64,000 bases of DNA, taken from the NCBI GenBank assembly GCA_008360975.2, contig CM039181.1, positions 9,656,380-9,720,379 of the forward strand, read 5' to 3'. The notes beneath the pieces are model-generated. The model was given only the letters and a program-made list of their open reading frames with translations, was not told where the DNA came from and did not search any database. Shown one piece after another: positions 49,601-62,000 of the stretch (its first letter is position 1; every line of letters starts with the position of its first letter). A program made the translations under genes and the position numbers. This DNA is from Lichenostomus cassidix (Eukaryota > Chordata > Aves > Passeriformes > Meliphagidae).

Positions 49601-51097
49601 ATTCCAAACCCACACTTACTGTACCCAACCATCATTTTCATCACCATTACCGGTAGCTTCCCTATTGGTTTTGGTGCAGCACTTGAATCAATGAATGTTT
49701 TCTTTGCCTGTCGGGAAATCCCATCTCTGATTTCTAATTTGTCTTCAGGCAGGTTCGTTTCTAAGCCAGCAGCACGAGAGGTGATGGATGGCAGTGAGGA
49801 GAGCGATAAACACCTGACCTCTAGCGGCAGCTGGGAAGGGAGAGAGCTGGAAATGTGGGAAAAAAGGGATTGCGGACTACGCTGGAAACGTGAAGTGAAG
49901 CCTGAACTTCCATTACTTGCTTTGTCAGTTTTGTTCAATTATCTTTTCTACCGAAATCCCAGTTCAGAATCCAGGGTATTTTTGTTTCTGAAACTTTTCG
50001 CCATGTCTATGTTTAAGAAGTGTGTGCACAGTCTTCCAAAAGAAATACAGCAATACCCTAACAGGTTTTATATCTTCATCTAGAAAGCTTTTGATGAGTT
50101 TGTCACTATGGTTGTTTCCCCTCCATGCACACAATTATTCAAGAAGCCCATTTGGGTCCTCATTAGACTTAATTCCTGCTCCTCACTGACACAGAATTTC
50201 CCCAGTGAAAATACATACTTCACTATGAGCACTCTGGACATCAAAGCTTTCCTTCCTATTGGGCTAAAAATACAGCAGCTATTCCATAAACAAAGGTCAT
50301 AACCTTGCTAATCAAGTGGATAACCCAAATATTAAATCCCCTCGTTGAGAAACAACAGTCTTGTTTTTGACCCCTGTAGGATCAAATTTCAAAGTGTTGG
50401 TTTAAACAGACTTTCTCCTATGCCAAAACCATTGTCTGGAAGCTATGGTGAAACCTACTTTTCATTACAGCTCTGTGAGGCCTTCAGACCACCAATATAA
50501 TTTGTTAATGTGACAGTGACAAAGCTGCAGGAGGACTGGAGCAATGGCAGTTTCCAGGGGGCATAATTTTCCAGTTGCAGGTAAGAGGAACTCACACTTT
50601 TCTCCTAAAGCCAGAGTGAAAATGAAGCTACATATGACTCAAAACATTATGTACATTATAAACAAGTCAATGCAGCCACATTAAAAAATTATTTCAGAAA
50701 AAAAAAAAATCTGTGCAAATATTTTGCCCATTTAAATGATCAGATTAACTGGGACATGGTAGGGGCAAATTTGGGTTTTCCTTAGAGCTGACAAGTGCTG
50801 ATTTGAGAAAGGCACAGGAACAGTACTATACTGTTTAATTTTAATATTTCCCATAAATAAATTTCTCATTAAAAATTAAATTATCATATTTATGTCTAAA
50901 TATCTTTTTATGTTTGAGCCATTTATATGTTTTCTATTTAATAAAAAAAAAATAATTCTGCTATCTTTTTCATCTAGCAGCCTCAAAGGTCTGATTTTTC
51001 TTCTCTCTATTGAGACTAGTTCAAAATCTCCTTCCTTAGCTTCAAGGTGCTCTGGCACAAGCCCAAGATACCCAATGGCTTGTCCTACACAAGATGT

Positions 51098-51223
51098 CAA
51101 AGTGAATTAACAAAAAAAGATGTGAATTTAAAGTGAATATAGCTCAAGCATATATAATTTCTCTATGGACACTCATTTAGGAGTCAGCTGGCCTTAACTT
51201 AATTCACGCTCAAAGTGAATTAA
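51098..51223. repeat. cluster of AAGTGAATTAA-like motifs with a small palindrome
   Basis: Variants of AAAGTGAATTAA occur near 51100, 51131 and 51212. TTAATTCAC (51199-51207) pairs exactly with GTGAATTAA (51215-51223) across a 7-base loop. It may be a decayed transposable element end. The family is not recognised. Confidence 0.35.
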
Positions 51224-54200
51224 ACTGAAGTGAACTAATGGTTTATCAACACGGGAGAGACACTGCACAATAAGCTCGGTGTAAATTCACAATTCATCAG
51301 CTGCTGTGCTCTGACTTCCCTTGTGCAAATGCAACGTGCCCTCAAGGTGCCTTTGTATGAGGTAACTTAATTTTTTTAGGAGGAAAAAAAGGCTGTATAT
51401 GGAAGTGTGGGCTGATTGATAGCAGGTGCAGAAGTGATTGGATTTCAATGGTGCTACACTAGAAAAAAGTGTCAGCATACATCATCAGTGCAGTTGAAGT
51501 TTCTCTGCCATTTTGGGACCACAATGGCACCTTCTATGCTATGGGGTCTGTTTGGAACAGCAGAAAACCAAATAGCATTTTTGATGTTTCCATAGCACGG
51601 GAACAGCCAATTAGTAGAGAAGACCTGATGTACCATCAACTGATATTTTTATTCACTATTCAGTAAATCACCGTGGAGGAGTGCAGAGAAGCCTTAACCA
51701 TTTCTCAATGAAAACAGCCAAAAGCAGTTACATACTATAAATTTACACTGTTACCCAGCTTGGTTTAACTTTCCTGAGTATCTCTGTATTAATTTCCCCC
51801 AAAATGATTTCCCACCTTTCTTTATTCATTAGATTTAATGGCATTTTCTGTTAGCATAAGCAAAGCAATAAGAAATATGGAGAAATATCCCTCCTCGCAG
51901 TACTCCTTTAAATGTAACCAGCATCGTCAGGCAGTCTGTGACATTATTATCCAGTTAGGAAAACATCCCTGGCCCCATTCATTCATTCATTCAGCCGTTC
52001 CTGCTCATTTTTCCAGGCACAGAACGTTTGTGCCCTAGCAGGCCTTGTCAGATTTGGAGCCCTTCCAGTACCTGATGAGCATATTAACAGAGCTCCCATT
52101 CATGGCCCACAGCCTGCCAGTTCCATCTAATTTTAGGGAAGTTGCTATTTATAGTCGGATGGCTGTGCTTGCTCTGGTGAGAGCCTCGCCACTGCTGGGC
52201 GTGGGGGGGAATTTTATATTTCTGGGCTGTTTTAGTTGGCACACAGAACATTCATGGCTGTAATTTACCCAAGTCCAAAATACTCTGCTGTTCTCCCCAA
52301 GGAGCAGCAATGCTCTGCAGGAGGATTTACACCAGGAACACTGTGGCACTGTTGGCTGCCTGGTTCTCATTCAGCCATGTGCTGGCTGTGCCCATGCACA
52401 GGTGACCCAGAAGGCAGATGACAGGACAGAATCACAGTCTTTGCTAAATTAATATGTGCAGAAAGGTTTTGAGGTCCAAAGGATGGGGGAGAGGGGGAGA
52501 ACATGAGGCCAAGTCTCTCTGTGCTGTAACACCTGCAGTAAAGGTGGACTGAAGTGAATTCCTTCTGCCTCATTTCCAGAGAGCACATTAATAGTAATAA
52601 TACCTACCTTTGCACCACAGTATTTTGTAAGAATTTATTCACTAACTTTGCAAGTAGTGCTAAATGCTGAGAAAAGTTAAGGGGAACAGATTCTCCAATG
52701 TAGACTTGGTGGTCAAATTTACTTAAATAGGCTGTTACGACTTAGGCCTTTCATTAATGTACCAAGAAGTAGCTCTACACTATGTATATATGTACATGTG
52801 TGTGTATGGAAAACTGAGAGAGCTGAGAGGAAATCAGCATTACAGTTCATTTTCTCTTGCAGCAAAACAGTCACAAAAAAAGTGAGAACTCCAAAATTAT
52901 TTCGTTTAGAAATACAGTGTTCAAATCATATATAGTCTGGTGGTGTAAAGTTGTATAATGACTCTTGAGAAAATGTAAGTTGACCTCTTGCATTTCAAAA
53001 CATACTTCATTATCTGTTTTAGTAATTGATAATTTGTTCCCAGTTTTTTTGGAGTGACAGGATGGTGATTGAAAAATTAAATTCACTTTTTGTAACTTGA
53101 AATTGGGGTTCAGCTCATTTTAGATTTTCAAAACGAATCCTGACCTTATTAGGGGAAGGTTTGAGTCACACAGTTTCACTCAGATTGTAGAGTTTTGGCT
53201 TCAAAACACCCAAAGTTAAAAGTGTCTACTCTTGTTTGTCTCTGCACAGGCCCCTGGTATGGGTAATATCCATCTCCCACATTTGTAAGAGGTGCTTGCA
53301 GGGGTTATTTACTCTCTTTCTGATGTTGTAACTTGCTGACACAGAATACATGTTCTGCTCATCCCTCATTCGTGCTCCAATAGACAGGAAGACTTAGAAG
53401 CTGGAACAGATACAACTATGAGATTAAAAAAATAATTCTTGTACTCATCAATCTTAATTTCATTCCAGTTCCTAGTTAATTTGTATATCACAACAAGAAA
53501 GGAACATTGAACCAGCAGAGATTCTGGTTCAGCTGAAATTCATATTCAGCCTGGCTGGGATTTTGCTGAGGCAGAGCTGAACTGGAACTGAACCAGAAAA
53601 GCAGTTGAAGAAAGAAATAATAGCATAATTCTGTGGCTAATGTGGTTCACAGGACAAAAAGTATTCTTTTCTCTATTAATTCATGGCTGACTGCTGCATG
53701 TGATAAAGCCCATGTCCCATGGTCCAGAGGCCATGGGCTGGCAGAGCTTTGTCACTTCTCTGACATTCAGAGCCAGAAGTGTGTTTTGGCTGCACAGTTG
53801 TCAGTAAATGTTCATCTCCCACCCTCCTCTCCAGCTGAAAACAGATGTTCCAGAAGATGAGTGGTTCAGATGTTACTGCAGACACAAACTGCAGAGCTGC
53901 CTAATGAGAATCACAGGTAAAGCTGTAGCACAGCTCCAAAGTGCCCTGGATTAACAAATATTTATATTGATTTCAGCACAACTTCTGGTTGATGAGGATG
54001 TGCCTTGTGTGTTACTGGAGGGTTACACTGAGCAATCCTTGCAGCTGCAGGAGTATTTAGGGGTTTTTAAAGGATGTACAAGGAGGTGTTGCAAGTCCAG
54101 AGGGGTTGGAGCTTCCTGCCAGCAGCAGCCCCACACCCTGCAGGGTGGGTAAAGCACCCACCCGTGTCCCACTGCAAGACAGCTCTGGTGACATCTCACC

Positions 54201-57200
54201 TGCATCTCCCGACACTGCATGGGACAAGGGGAAGCAGCCCTTCTGCCAGGTGCTCACAGCACAGGTTTTCCCCTGTGCACTCGGGCCAAAGAGCAACCCC
54301 CTCACAGACAATTGTCCTAATGCTTTGATTCAGCCACTTCTGAGAACCTGCTCCATGCACAGCTTTTCACAAAAAAACCCACAAAAATTTGAGAGACCCC
54401 TTCTTCCTGCAGAGGTCAACTCTTCCTCCTTGCACTACATCAGCCTTTCTGGGTTGCCTGTCTTGTGTTGCTTTATGTTCTCTATTAAGAAAATTAATTT
54501 TACTGTCCTTATTGTTTGCATTTAACATTTATTAGCAGCCTTCCCAGAAAAAGCTGACACATTATTGCTCTTCCATAAATTGTACTTTCTTCCACATGTT
54601 CTTGCGAGCCATGGAGACACTGTGCTATTTTTCATTGTTCTATTCTGGCCCAATGTGGTTTCTCTCCATAAATGCCTCCAGTGAAACCTAAAACATCATT
54701 ACCTGTTGCTCTGCACTGTACAAGGGAGAGTGAAAAACTGTCCATGTGGTGACAAACCCCAGAAGCTTCTCCTGCCACCACCTGACGCTGGGTTTGGCAA
54801 GCACAGAAACTCAATGTCTCCATCCTTCTCCTTGGGTTTTATCTGGCACTGGTGCTCCTACTCATCCCAGCCATTTTAGAGCATTGTTGAGTTAAATTAC
54901 AGCAACTTTGTAGAATGATTTTGAACTAATTAGCCAGTATAAAATCAATGGCTTTTCATACACCTGTGGTATTGAACAGTTGGTGACTTTTCCTTTATGG
55001 AGAACATCTGGATGGTAGCAAGGCTAGGATTAGAACTTCAAGGAAGGTTTTCGCCTGTATGCTGAAACAAGACATTTTCCTCTACAGCTAATATTTGCCT
55101 TTTTTAGTTATTCTGAGATAAAGCAATTGCTTCCATCTTTTCTATCCCCACTCCAACTCATTATGTTTGAAGTGCATTCTAGTTCATTGTCCCCAAAGCA
55201 AGAGTAGCAAGATCATTCTTCAGTCTTGACTGATGCAGTGCCCCTAGAAAATTTAGACCTTTATAGTAATGGCCTTCCACTCTCTCTTATGGCAGTCATT
55301 TTGGGTTCTATAAACACTGACAACTGTATCCAAAGTAAAAAAAAAAAAATTGAAACACAGGATGGATCCATGGCTCCATGTCAAGGAATCTTGACGACTT
55401 TTAATTTCCTTTTGCAAGTTCCATGCAGTTGCACTTTCTCTCTGTCAGTATGAGCCAAAGCAGTTGAGGTTTTTTGTTCTTCCCTGCTGCTTAGGACATT
55501 TTCTGGTCAGTGGCAGCCAGCAGGCCAGTGGCTTTATCCATCCATCTCATATTTCTGAACATCACAGCTGGGCTTCCTCATCTGCCCAGACACTGTAGAT
55601 GCCCCAGAGGCTTTATCTCCTCAGGTCACTATATCACCTAAAATTACTTCTTGGGAAGACACCCGATGTTAACGTTAATATTTTTAGAAAGCATCCAGCT
55701 CTTAAGACTATTTTGGTCTTTTTCATTTTTGTATGACTGTCAGAGTTCAATTTCTTTAGCTGCAGCAGTTAATCGGCTTTCAAAATCTTGCCTATTATTT
55801 CCATTGGGGAGGCTGGCAAAGATACCACCTGTACTTTCTTTTTTTAGGCAAGGAGAACATCAGTTCTGTAACATTTTTCCCAACCAAACATGTTATGCGT
55901 TTTTTCCATGAGCATCTCACTGTGGCTTTTAAGATTTCATGCTGTGTAATTCATTTGTGAATAAACCCTTCCCCTGAAAGGGCAAAACTAAACCAAACAG
56001 CTAAACTGTCACATCAAAGCCAGTACAAGTAAGTCTCCACTGGGCACTAAAGCAAGTACTTTTGTAACTCAGATTTTGGGGGGAAAGGAGCATGAAGTCG
56101 AAACAGAAATATTTAGAAATGCCAAAAGGGAAAGTAACTTCTTTCAAAGAGCAGCTTTACCTTAAGTCAGTAACACTTGCTGCAAAAGAATTGAAACTTT
56201 GTATAAAGGCTCTATTGTACATGGAAAACTTGTTAAATAAGTAGGAAGGGAGGAAGGAAGATGTTAAAACAGAATCATACTCCGGGTTTGTAAGTCATAG
56301 CTAATGTTTCAATGCTGCTCTTTATAATTTTTACTGCTTCTTTGGGGTCTTTCTTAAATAGAATTTTCGCATATTTTAGATGCCTCAGTTTCTGCCTTTT
56401 ACCAGGGAGCTTCATGTGCATCTCCCACAATCTCAGACAAGTCTGGCAGCTGAAGCTCTGCCCCAGATTCCCAATGTGTGGAAGCTGAAGGGTTTGTTTT
56501 GTAGTTGGGATGCATCTGTAGATCCAATACTTCCACAAACATCCCTGCTGTGATCAAGGAGCACAGCCTGATCATTCCCCACCTTCTCTTCCCATCCAGT
56601 TTATTTCAGCTTGATGTATTTTATTAATCTAGCATTTCATGTTTCATTCTTGCCATCTTCAATACACACACTGAGAGTCCTGGCAGTGCTGAAATACAAT
56701 CTTCCTCAGCACTTCCCTGTGTCTCCCAAGCTCTCCCTGCCAGCTCCCTGTCCCTTGATCTGCAGTGGATGTTTACACCTGCAAGGCAGGAACAGAGTTT
56801 CTGACACCCTTCCCCCTGACTCAGTTTTCCATGACTCCCTCTTCCACATGAGAGCTTTGACAGCTGCTGAATATTGAATTGCAGGAGATCCTTCTGCTTG
56901 GCTTGCAGAATCTCCCACTCTGCAGAATTCAGATCCTGCTAGACACAAACTCTCACTTTGAAGACCAATTCAAGAGGAGTTATTTTAAGCCATTGTATAC
57001 TCTGTTCACTAGAAGGTGTCCTGCTGAGCAGGAGGAATTTTTATTTTGGAAAACTCAAATCAGATTGATCAGGCTCAGCTTCACACTCTCTCCAGCATCA
57101 GATTTCTGTCTCCTGACTAAGCCAACTTCTTCCACTACAGGTTCATTTTGCTCCCAGCTCAACTAATTATTTTTCCAACCTGATCATGTTGCACATATGC

Positions 57201-57839
57201 AATCTCAGTTGTATTTCCATCACCTGTTGAATCATTCCCTGTGTCCTCCCTTCCTCCTGCTTCTGATTTTCTATCTTCAGGATCCCCTTCTCCTTTAGGA
57301 GAGAATGGACAAATATCATCATAAGTCTTTCATCCTTAGCCTGCCTGGCAGCACCTTTAGCCCACTAAACTAAGCTTTAGCATCAGCCTGGACACAGTTC
57401 AGCATTCAGAGCATTAATTACAAGCACAGATCCATTAGTGCACATCCAGGCCTCACTCTGCCTCTCAGGAACTCCTGCATGTTTGGTAATGCAAACTTAA
57501 AATAGGTAAATGAATAAATACTTTAGTACAATGACTCTATCATCAATCAGAAGGAATGTAAGAAGAGACAGGAAGAATTTTCTCCTCAGAATGTCCATTA
57601 AATTTTGTCTTTTACTGAATATTACTATGCTTGGAATATTGGGATTTCTTATACAATTTGAAGTAATTTCTCTCTGCTTTACACTTTATTTTTTTTTGAG
57701 TTTTCATCTTTGTATAAGAGTCTTGCAAGGAGAGAGTTAGTCTCTGTTTCTGAACTTGTTTTGGTACTGAAAGAAATTAATTCTGCATATTGAAGCTGAA
57801 TTTCAGATTTTTTTTGTATTCATATATTCCAGTATCTGC

Positions 57840-58325
57840 ATGAACATACTGATCAGGCCACAGCTACTCAGGACTTGTTAGGATGAACTTGGAATTTCAT
57901 GCCCAATTTTGGCTCTCCAGCTCAAGAAAATGAAAGACATTGAAAGACACTGAAGGACTGGAGAGAGTCCACTGGAGAGAGGGTTGGGGAACCTGACATT
58001 TGAAGAAAGGCTAAAGGAAATGGGTTTGTTCAGCCTTGGGAAGGAATGGCCCAGGATGGGTCCAAGTCAGTGTCTCTAACACCCACAGAAGGTGGTTCTA
58101 GAGGAGATGGAGACATTCTTTTCCAAAGGATTCCTAGTGCCAGGACAGGAGGCTGTGGCACAAGACGGTTTAGGGGAAAATTCTCCTGGATATAGGAAAA
58201 AATTAATTCTTCAGCCAGAAAATAATTGAGCAATGGGCTTCCCAGAGAAGTGGTGGGACCTTCCTTAGTGGAAATATTAAAGATTTGTCTTGACAATGCC
58301 CTGGAAAATCTCATTTAAGGAAGAA
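57840..58325 (+). mobile_element. CR1-type LINE fragment, 5'-truncated
   Basis: Sequence such as GAGAGAGTCCACTGGAGAG, then AAAGGCTAAAGGAAATGGG, TTGTTCAGCCTTGGGAAGG, GGATATAGGAAAAAATTA and CAGAGAAGTGGTGGGACCTT follows the order of the 3' part of amniote CR1 elements (end of the reverse-transcriptase ORF and the 3'UTR), recalled from family knowledge. It is diverged and lacks an intact ORF. CR1 is the dominant LINE in birds and reptiles, which supports the taxonomic call. Confidence 0.85.
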
Positions 58326-58836
58326 GTGGCAAGTTCAGGCTGCAGTGTGCAGTGCTAGGATAGACTTTGGGCACAGGAAGCTGCATTTCATGAAATGTTT
58401 ATAGAAGAGCTTGTCAAACATTGCTGACATGAGCAGGGCTGGGCTGGTGCTAAAGCATCAGCAAGACATTTCCTCAAAGTCACCAAACTTCCTGAAAGCC
58501 AAAATATCATCCATTGCACCAGTGCTGCCACAGCCATGAACTGCCAAAGGTAGTCCCTCCTAAAATTCCAGCAATGCCTGGCTACTCAGGGCACAGAAAA
58601 TGCTGCTGAGTCTCTAAAATGAGGCAAATAACTCCAGATCTGGCAACATCAGGCATGTAAAGCAGTGAAAGATCAATGCCTTTGGTTATCAGAATGTCTT
58701 TATATAGAATGTGCAAGGCACTTGCTGGATACTGACAGTTGAGAGGCTTCTTGAGGGAGATTGAAATCTGAGTTATTCAGTGTCCCCAGAAGATGGCTGT
58801 ATATATTTCAGATGACAGAGAGATTGCATCAGCAGA

Positions 58837-58844
58837 TATCTATC

Positions 58845-58889
<45 letters not shown>

Positions 58890-58961
58890 ATCTATCTATC
58901 TATCTATCTATCTATCATCTATCTATCTATCTATCTATCATCTATCTATCTATCATCTATC

Positions 58962-59007
<46 letters not shown>
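58837..59007. repeat. (TATC)n tetranucleotide microsatellite
   Basis: About 170 bases of TATC/ATCT units, interrupted at several places by a CATC or CTC step. The overlapping plus-strand frames encoding IYLS repeats are by-products. Confidence 0.97.
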
Positions 59008-62000
59008 CATTTGCTTTTAGTTAAAGTTTTTGCTTGGCTCTGGAGCCTGCAGCATTTATTGTAGCCACAGGGGAGATGAAGGACACTCCAGAGCCAGAGC
59101 ACTGTTCACAGGCCTTCAGTATTGATTTCTGCTTGTAGCTAGGAAATAGAAAACTATAGGTATGTTTAGGAGGTTTTGGCTTTTTTGGACCCAAATGTGT
59201 CACTGAAAGAGGAGGAACATTTTCAAAGCTTAGAACTGCCCAGAGATTTCTGTTATTCCTTTGTCAGTATGGGGTGTGTTTGGGTGCACAGGAAACAATA
59301 GGCTGTGCTCCCTGGAAGAGTGAGGCACAAAGCCACAGCAAGTGTAAAAGGCTCAGTCCCCTCTGCCATTTGCTCACTGACTGTTCTTGCAACACTTCCT
59401 GGCCCTGCTAAATAAAAATGTTCATTTCTGTGCCCTTAAGCCTCTGGAGCCTTAGCAGAGAAGCACACAGGATGATCCCTGTTCTACAGATGAAGACATC
59501 ATGTGCCCCTTTCTGTGCTGGTGCAGTGTTTTGACCTTTCTTCACTTAAATATTCATTACACAGCCCAGCAAGAAGTGCAACACAGTTTAGTCTGTGACT
59601 TCATAGTTTCATTCTATCACAAAATCTGAGTTTTGTGTCCCACTGGAATGGTTATAATTGAGCACACAGATCAAGTGCACAGGCAAGAGGTTCCTGACAG
59701 GCACAGTAGGATCTGAGGAACATCTTTACAGCTCTTGCATAAGCCAAGTGTGTTACCAAGGCAGGGAAACAATGCAAAAATTACTAATTAGCAAATGAAG
59801 TGATTACCCCTAGCAAAGCCTGCTGTCAACTCAGGCTGCTTTCAACTGGAAGTCCAGCCCTGGCCAAAGTGGGGAATCCACACACACACACAGACTTTGA
59901 GATTTATCTCCACTAACCTTCTCAAGCCAAGTCACCCCTGCAAAATAAATATACCAAAGAGAAAATCAGCTAATGGACAACAAGTGTAGCACTGTGACAG
60001 CTTCTTACCAAAGCTCTTTTTTGCCAGTGCCCCTGCCATTAAAAAAAAATAATAAAAAAAAAATCACAATTTTTAAACATAGCTGAAAAGATTCTGAACT
60101 GAAAATTAGGCTCTGTCCTTCCCAGGATCCATCCTTAGCTGAGACCAGAGTGCTTTGTACACTGCTCATCCACAAACACCTCTCACCCCTATGGCTTGTT
60201 GAGGTGCTGAGGGCACCATGGCATGTTCCACAGAAACCATCTCCACTGGTTAATCATAATAGCCTGGGGAGAAACATCTCTCTCTGGCCACTTTGAATCT
60301 GCCCTTCCCTAAATCTGTTAATGCACCAGGCAGGATCCATTTGTTCCTCCTCACCTTTTCTTCATCATCAATAATGAAAGACTAAGCTGAGAGCAATCAC
60401 TTGGCAAGAACATAGGAACTGCTGATGAGGGGAGTCATCAAAACTACAGAGAGGAAAAAGGGAGGTAGCATGTTCATATTGTACCATGTCTGGCCAAACA
60501 TCAGTGATGGAGCTTATTCAAAATACACAAGAATTGACTGATTTAAACATGTGCTGGAGTATTAATGTTTCCAAGAGGTATTGGTTTTGATGTCATGATA
60601 AACAACACATCCTGTGAGGATACAACCATGAGAAATTCAGTAATCAGGTGAAAAACAGAGAGCCAGGGAACACGAGGATGAAGGCTAGTGGGAGCACATA
60701 TCCCCTTCTGGAAAAGTGACATCTCACCCTTCTTTGGATGAGACTCACAGCTGAGACCTCAGGCAAAGCCCAGGCTTTGAGGAGCTGCACCTGGGAAAGA
60801 AGTGGTGACAGCAGTGGGTGACTGACAGAGAACCAAACCTCCTGCAAATTATTTCCAGCAACTACTTTGCTTTAACCATATTCTGTGCTGAAAACGAAAG
60901 GGGTGCTGCTGACTTCATAAATGTGAGTCCCATGTGAACCTGGGTAAGAGGAGGCAGTTCTGTGCTGATATCTACCTTGCACCTCGCAAGAGTCCAGACT
61001 TCTGAAAAAAACATCCTTCACACATGGACTCGTGGCCTGTGAAGTTCCCAAAGAGCATCTAGGGACCAGCCTGGTTCAACTTTCCTTGCTGTAGAAAGTC
61101 CTCACAGTGTGAGCAGCAACAAGCAGCTGGAGAACTCAAGAGGATGCTGTTCTGGAAGCTTAGAAGAGCAGCTGAACTATTATATGAAGTTTTGTGTGCC
61201 TTTTAAAAAGAAACAGACCACGAGCATCCCCCCAGATAAACCCAGTGAAACCCCCACACCATGGAAACCTTGCTATGGCCCTAGGCTAGAAGGGAGACAA
61301 ATTTCTTTCCTCAGACAGAGAAATAATGGTAATAAATCTGAACGAAAGGGAGCACACCAGACCTTGTTTTCTTAATGGAGGGAATGATACTGTGGCTGGA
61401 GGGGATTGCAGCCCTCACCCAGGAGAGGAAGGCTCCTGTTCTTGGCTTCTGCTTCAAGCCCAGGCTCTCAGCACAGCTCAGGAGATTGTTGTTGGCTGTA
61501 ATTACAGCTTCCCTCCCCTTGCCAGCTGTTTCACTTTGCAGTTTGAGGCAGTGCTCAAGGCAGACCATGGCCCTGCAGGTGACTCCCTGCAGCTCTGCCC
61601 TTCTGCTCCACACACCCTGCACCTGCTGCAGGTCTCACATTATCCCCCTGCAGGCCAAGGGCCTCTATTCCTCCTGTGTGCTACAGTTTAGGAATAATGG
61701 ATGAATATATGTAAATAAGATACAAAGTAGAACTGCTTACAGCATTCCTTTCCTTGTCCCACCCTCCTAGGGATGGAATTGAGCACAGCTTTTGCTCCAT
61801 GTCTCCATGAAAGTCTCTCACAAATGATTCTCCTTCAGCACTGAGAGCAGAGGAGCTCTGCAGGACATCACTGACCTGGAAAACCCTTGGCTGATGCCAC
61901 AGCAAGAGATGCCAGGAGACAGAAAGCCTGCCCAGATGAATGTCGAGTTCCTACCTACCCTATGCTGTGTGTCTTTCTGGCACTTTGTCTAAAATTAATT

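Larger units (their letters stand above)
34811..57839. other. non-coding upstream region, no gene recognised
   Basis: About 23 kb of AT-rich sequence with scattered GC-richer patches, for example 44.8-45.1 and 54.1-54.3 kb. No exon of a known protein was recognised on either strand. The longest frames (137 aa minus at 49525-49938; 164 aa plus at 49589-50083; 139 aa plus at 54106-54525) have no domain, signal peptide or splice support I can identify. Non-coding transcripts, such as a homologue of the mammalian let-7 host transcript upstream of PPARA, could cross it but cannot be seen directly. Confidence 0.6.

Noticed and set aside
50876..51100. 74-codon minus-strand frame with charged, protein-like text
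   Set aside because: Too short and without a family match; could be a transposon scrap but this cannot be supported.
56275..56538. Lys-rich 87-codon minus-strand frame
   Set aside because: Somewhat protein-like ending but no recognised family, no splice signals and isolated; left as chance.
58761..59024. IYLSIYLS repeat protein frames
   Set aside because: Translation of the (TATC)n microsatellite.
61326..61704. Overlapping plus-strand frames of 121 and 109 codons
   Set aside because: Two frames open over the same bases with no recognisable protein character.
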